64,000 nt of DNA. It comes from Metopolophium dirhodum. Its lineage: Eukaryota > Arthropoda > Insecta > Hemiptera > Aphididae. Every line of letters starts with the position of its first letter. Within the stretch, counting starts at the first letter, position 1. This document shows, piece by piece, positions 63,048 to 64,000 of this stretch. A program made the position numbers and the translations under genes. The stretch covers positions 14,818,001 through 14,882,000 of the forward strand of contig NC_083566.1 of assembly GCF_019925205.1 (NCBI RefSeq), given 5' to 3'. The notes beneath the pieces are model-generated. The model saw only the letters and a program-made list of their open reading frames with translations, was not told the DNA's origin and made no database searches.

Positions 63048-63932
63048 GACACCAGTCCAATGAGCGACCTACATATTCATTTTCAGTCCAGTGTACGACC
63101 CAGATATAGTTGACCTATACTGAATTTTTAATTTTTAATAGTTATTATTATAATTTAAAGGAATTTATCTTTTTTTATCTGATAAGAATTCATTTGTAAT
63201 TTATGCTTTTATGCGTCTTTCGTGTCTGATAAAAATTCTTCAAATATAGTTTGCTTGTTTGGGTAAAGGGAGCTCCACCATTCTTCTTTAAGTTGTCTAG
63301 CCACCTAGGTAATAATAGAGATGCACCATTTACTCTTATTTCATATCACTTTTTCAGTATTTTCCACAAACATTCTATGGTTTGGTTATTGGCATTGGTA
63401 TCGGGATCAATAAACCATTTTTGATGATTCACGGTATAGTGTATGTATCGCTCAATGTTTAATGACGAATAAGCTCTCCATTCATCACTACGGATTATAC
63501 TTCCTAGTTCTACTTCGTTTTAACTATAGGAAGTAAGGTTACTTTGTCACGTTTTTCTACAATGAATAAACGTTGTTCCAAAATATTTTTTTTGCCCACT
63601 GTATTATTATCTTCTTCGCTCTTCGGTATCATCACTATAATTTTCACTTTCCTCATTTGGTCAAATATCACCACATCGAAGATGACCACGGTCGTATTTG
63701 TGTTTTCCTTTAAATAACGACTCATCGTTTTAACTATCATATATTTTCCAACTAATTTTGATCACTTGTTAAATTTATTAATAGTTACATTGTGACATAA
63801 ATTTAACAAATCGACAACTGTATTCTTACTTTGGGCTGTAAATTACACACATTGACCGTAGGTTGCACATTGGCTTAGCAAAGATAAGGATAGGTCAATT
63901 ATCAATTGTAGGTCGCACATTGGATCAGTGCC
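63048..63932 (-). mobile_element. Merlin/IS1595-like DNA transposon with perfect 8-bp TSD
   Basis: TAATATTT is duplicated perfectly at 63040-63047 and 63933-63940. The terminal inverted repeats are about 26 bp, sharing TCCAATG.GCGACCTACA with one difference in the inner 18. Further GTACGACCC / GTAGGTTGCACATTGG copies lie just inside the ends. The minus strand carries a decayed IS1595/ISXO2-type transposase, so the element is a recent insertion of an internally deleted copy. Confidence 0.9.
63255..63740 (-). pseudogene. Decayed IS1595/ISXO2-like (Merlin) transposase
   Basis: Two frames are visible. 63740-63515 contains EQRLFIVEKRDKVTLLPIVK, the segment before the second catalytic aspartate. 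After a frame change, 63530-63350 contains LGSIIRSDEWRAYSSL, then HYTVNHQKWFIDPDTNANNQ and TIECLWKILKK, which hold the expected second Asp (SDEW) and the Glu (IECLW) of the DDE triad. Stops and the missing N-terminal part, including the first Asp and any zinc-binding region, make it non-functional. Confidence 0.85.
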
Positions 63933-64000
63933 TAATATTTTTGAGGGCATGACATATCGATTTGTCTAAATATTGTCTCAAAACAATTTAAACATAATTT

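Noticed and set aside
1..64000. CRISPR arrays, operons, ribosome binding sites, rRNA or tRNA genes
   Set aside because: The window is animal nuclear DNA. No regularly spaced short repeats with unique spacers and no convincing tRNA cloverleaf or rRNA block were seen by eye; a dedicated tRNA scan would be decisive.

Overview
This is an AT-rich animal nuclear window with intron-rich genes. It most likely comes from an aphid or a close relative. That inference rests on the base composition, the insect-type gene set and the style of the dispersed repeats; no database search was possible. Five host genes are supported, all by exon-by-exon reading with GT/AG junctions that keep phase.

Layout. 1-3719: repeat-rich, no host gene. 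3720-5675: a 1.94 kb hAT-type DNA transposon with a perfect 8-bp target duplication, carrying a copy of a dispersed repeat here called family A. 7312-11387 (+): GET4/TRC35, 8 exons, 322 aa. 12142-29578 (+): a short FACIT-type (type IX-like) collagen, 17 exons, 593 aa, with a TATA box, a 17-nt first coding exon and introns full of transposon remnants. 30639-35130: a broken jockey-clade non-LTR retrotransposon split by three DNA transposons (hAT-like, hAT, MULE), each with its own target duplication. 37343-47575 (-): USP7/HAUSP, 23 coding exons, 1103 aa. 51003-54737 (-): INPP5E-type inositol polyphosphate 5-phosphatase, 8 exons, 589 aa, ending in a CaaX box. 57105-62066 (-): HEATR1/UTP10, one uninterrupted 1653-aa ORF. 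63048-63932: a Merlin/IS1595-like transposon with 8-bp target duplication and a decayed transposase.

The host genes do not form a pathway. They act in tail-anchored protein delivery, extracellular matrix, deubiquitination, ciliary or membrane phosphoinositide turnover, and rRNA processing. USP7, INPP5E and HEATR1 lie in the same orientation but are separated by 3.4 kb and 2.4 kb, so each probably has its own promoter.

The unusual content is mostly mobile DNA. It includes the nested retrotransposon, the family A repeat (six copies plus loose ends, two of which keep the same 43-codon frame), a 421-bp foldback at TTAA, a TA-flanked foldback MITE that fills most of one collagen intron, and several hAT-type MITEs dated by perfect or near-perfect 8-bp duplications. 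No CRISPR array, rRNA, tRNA or bacterial-type operon was seen.
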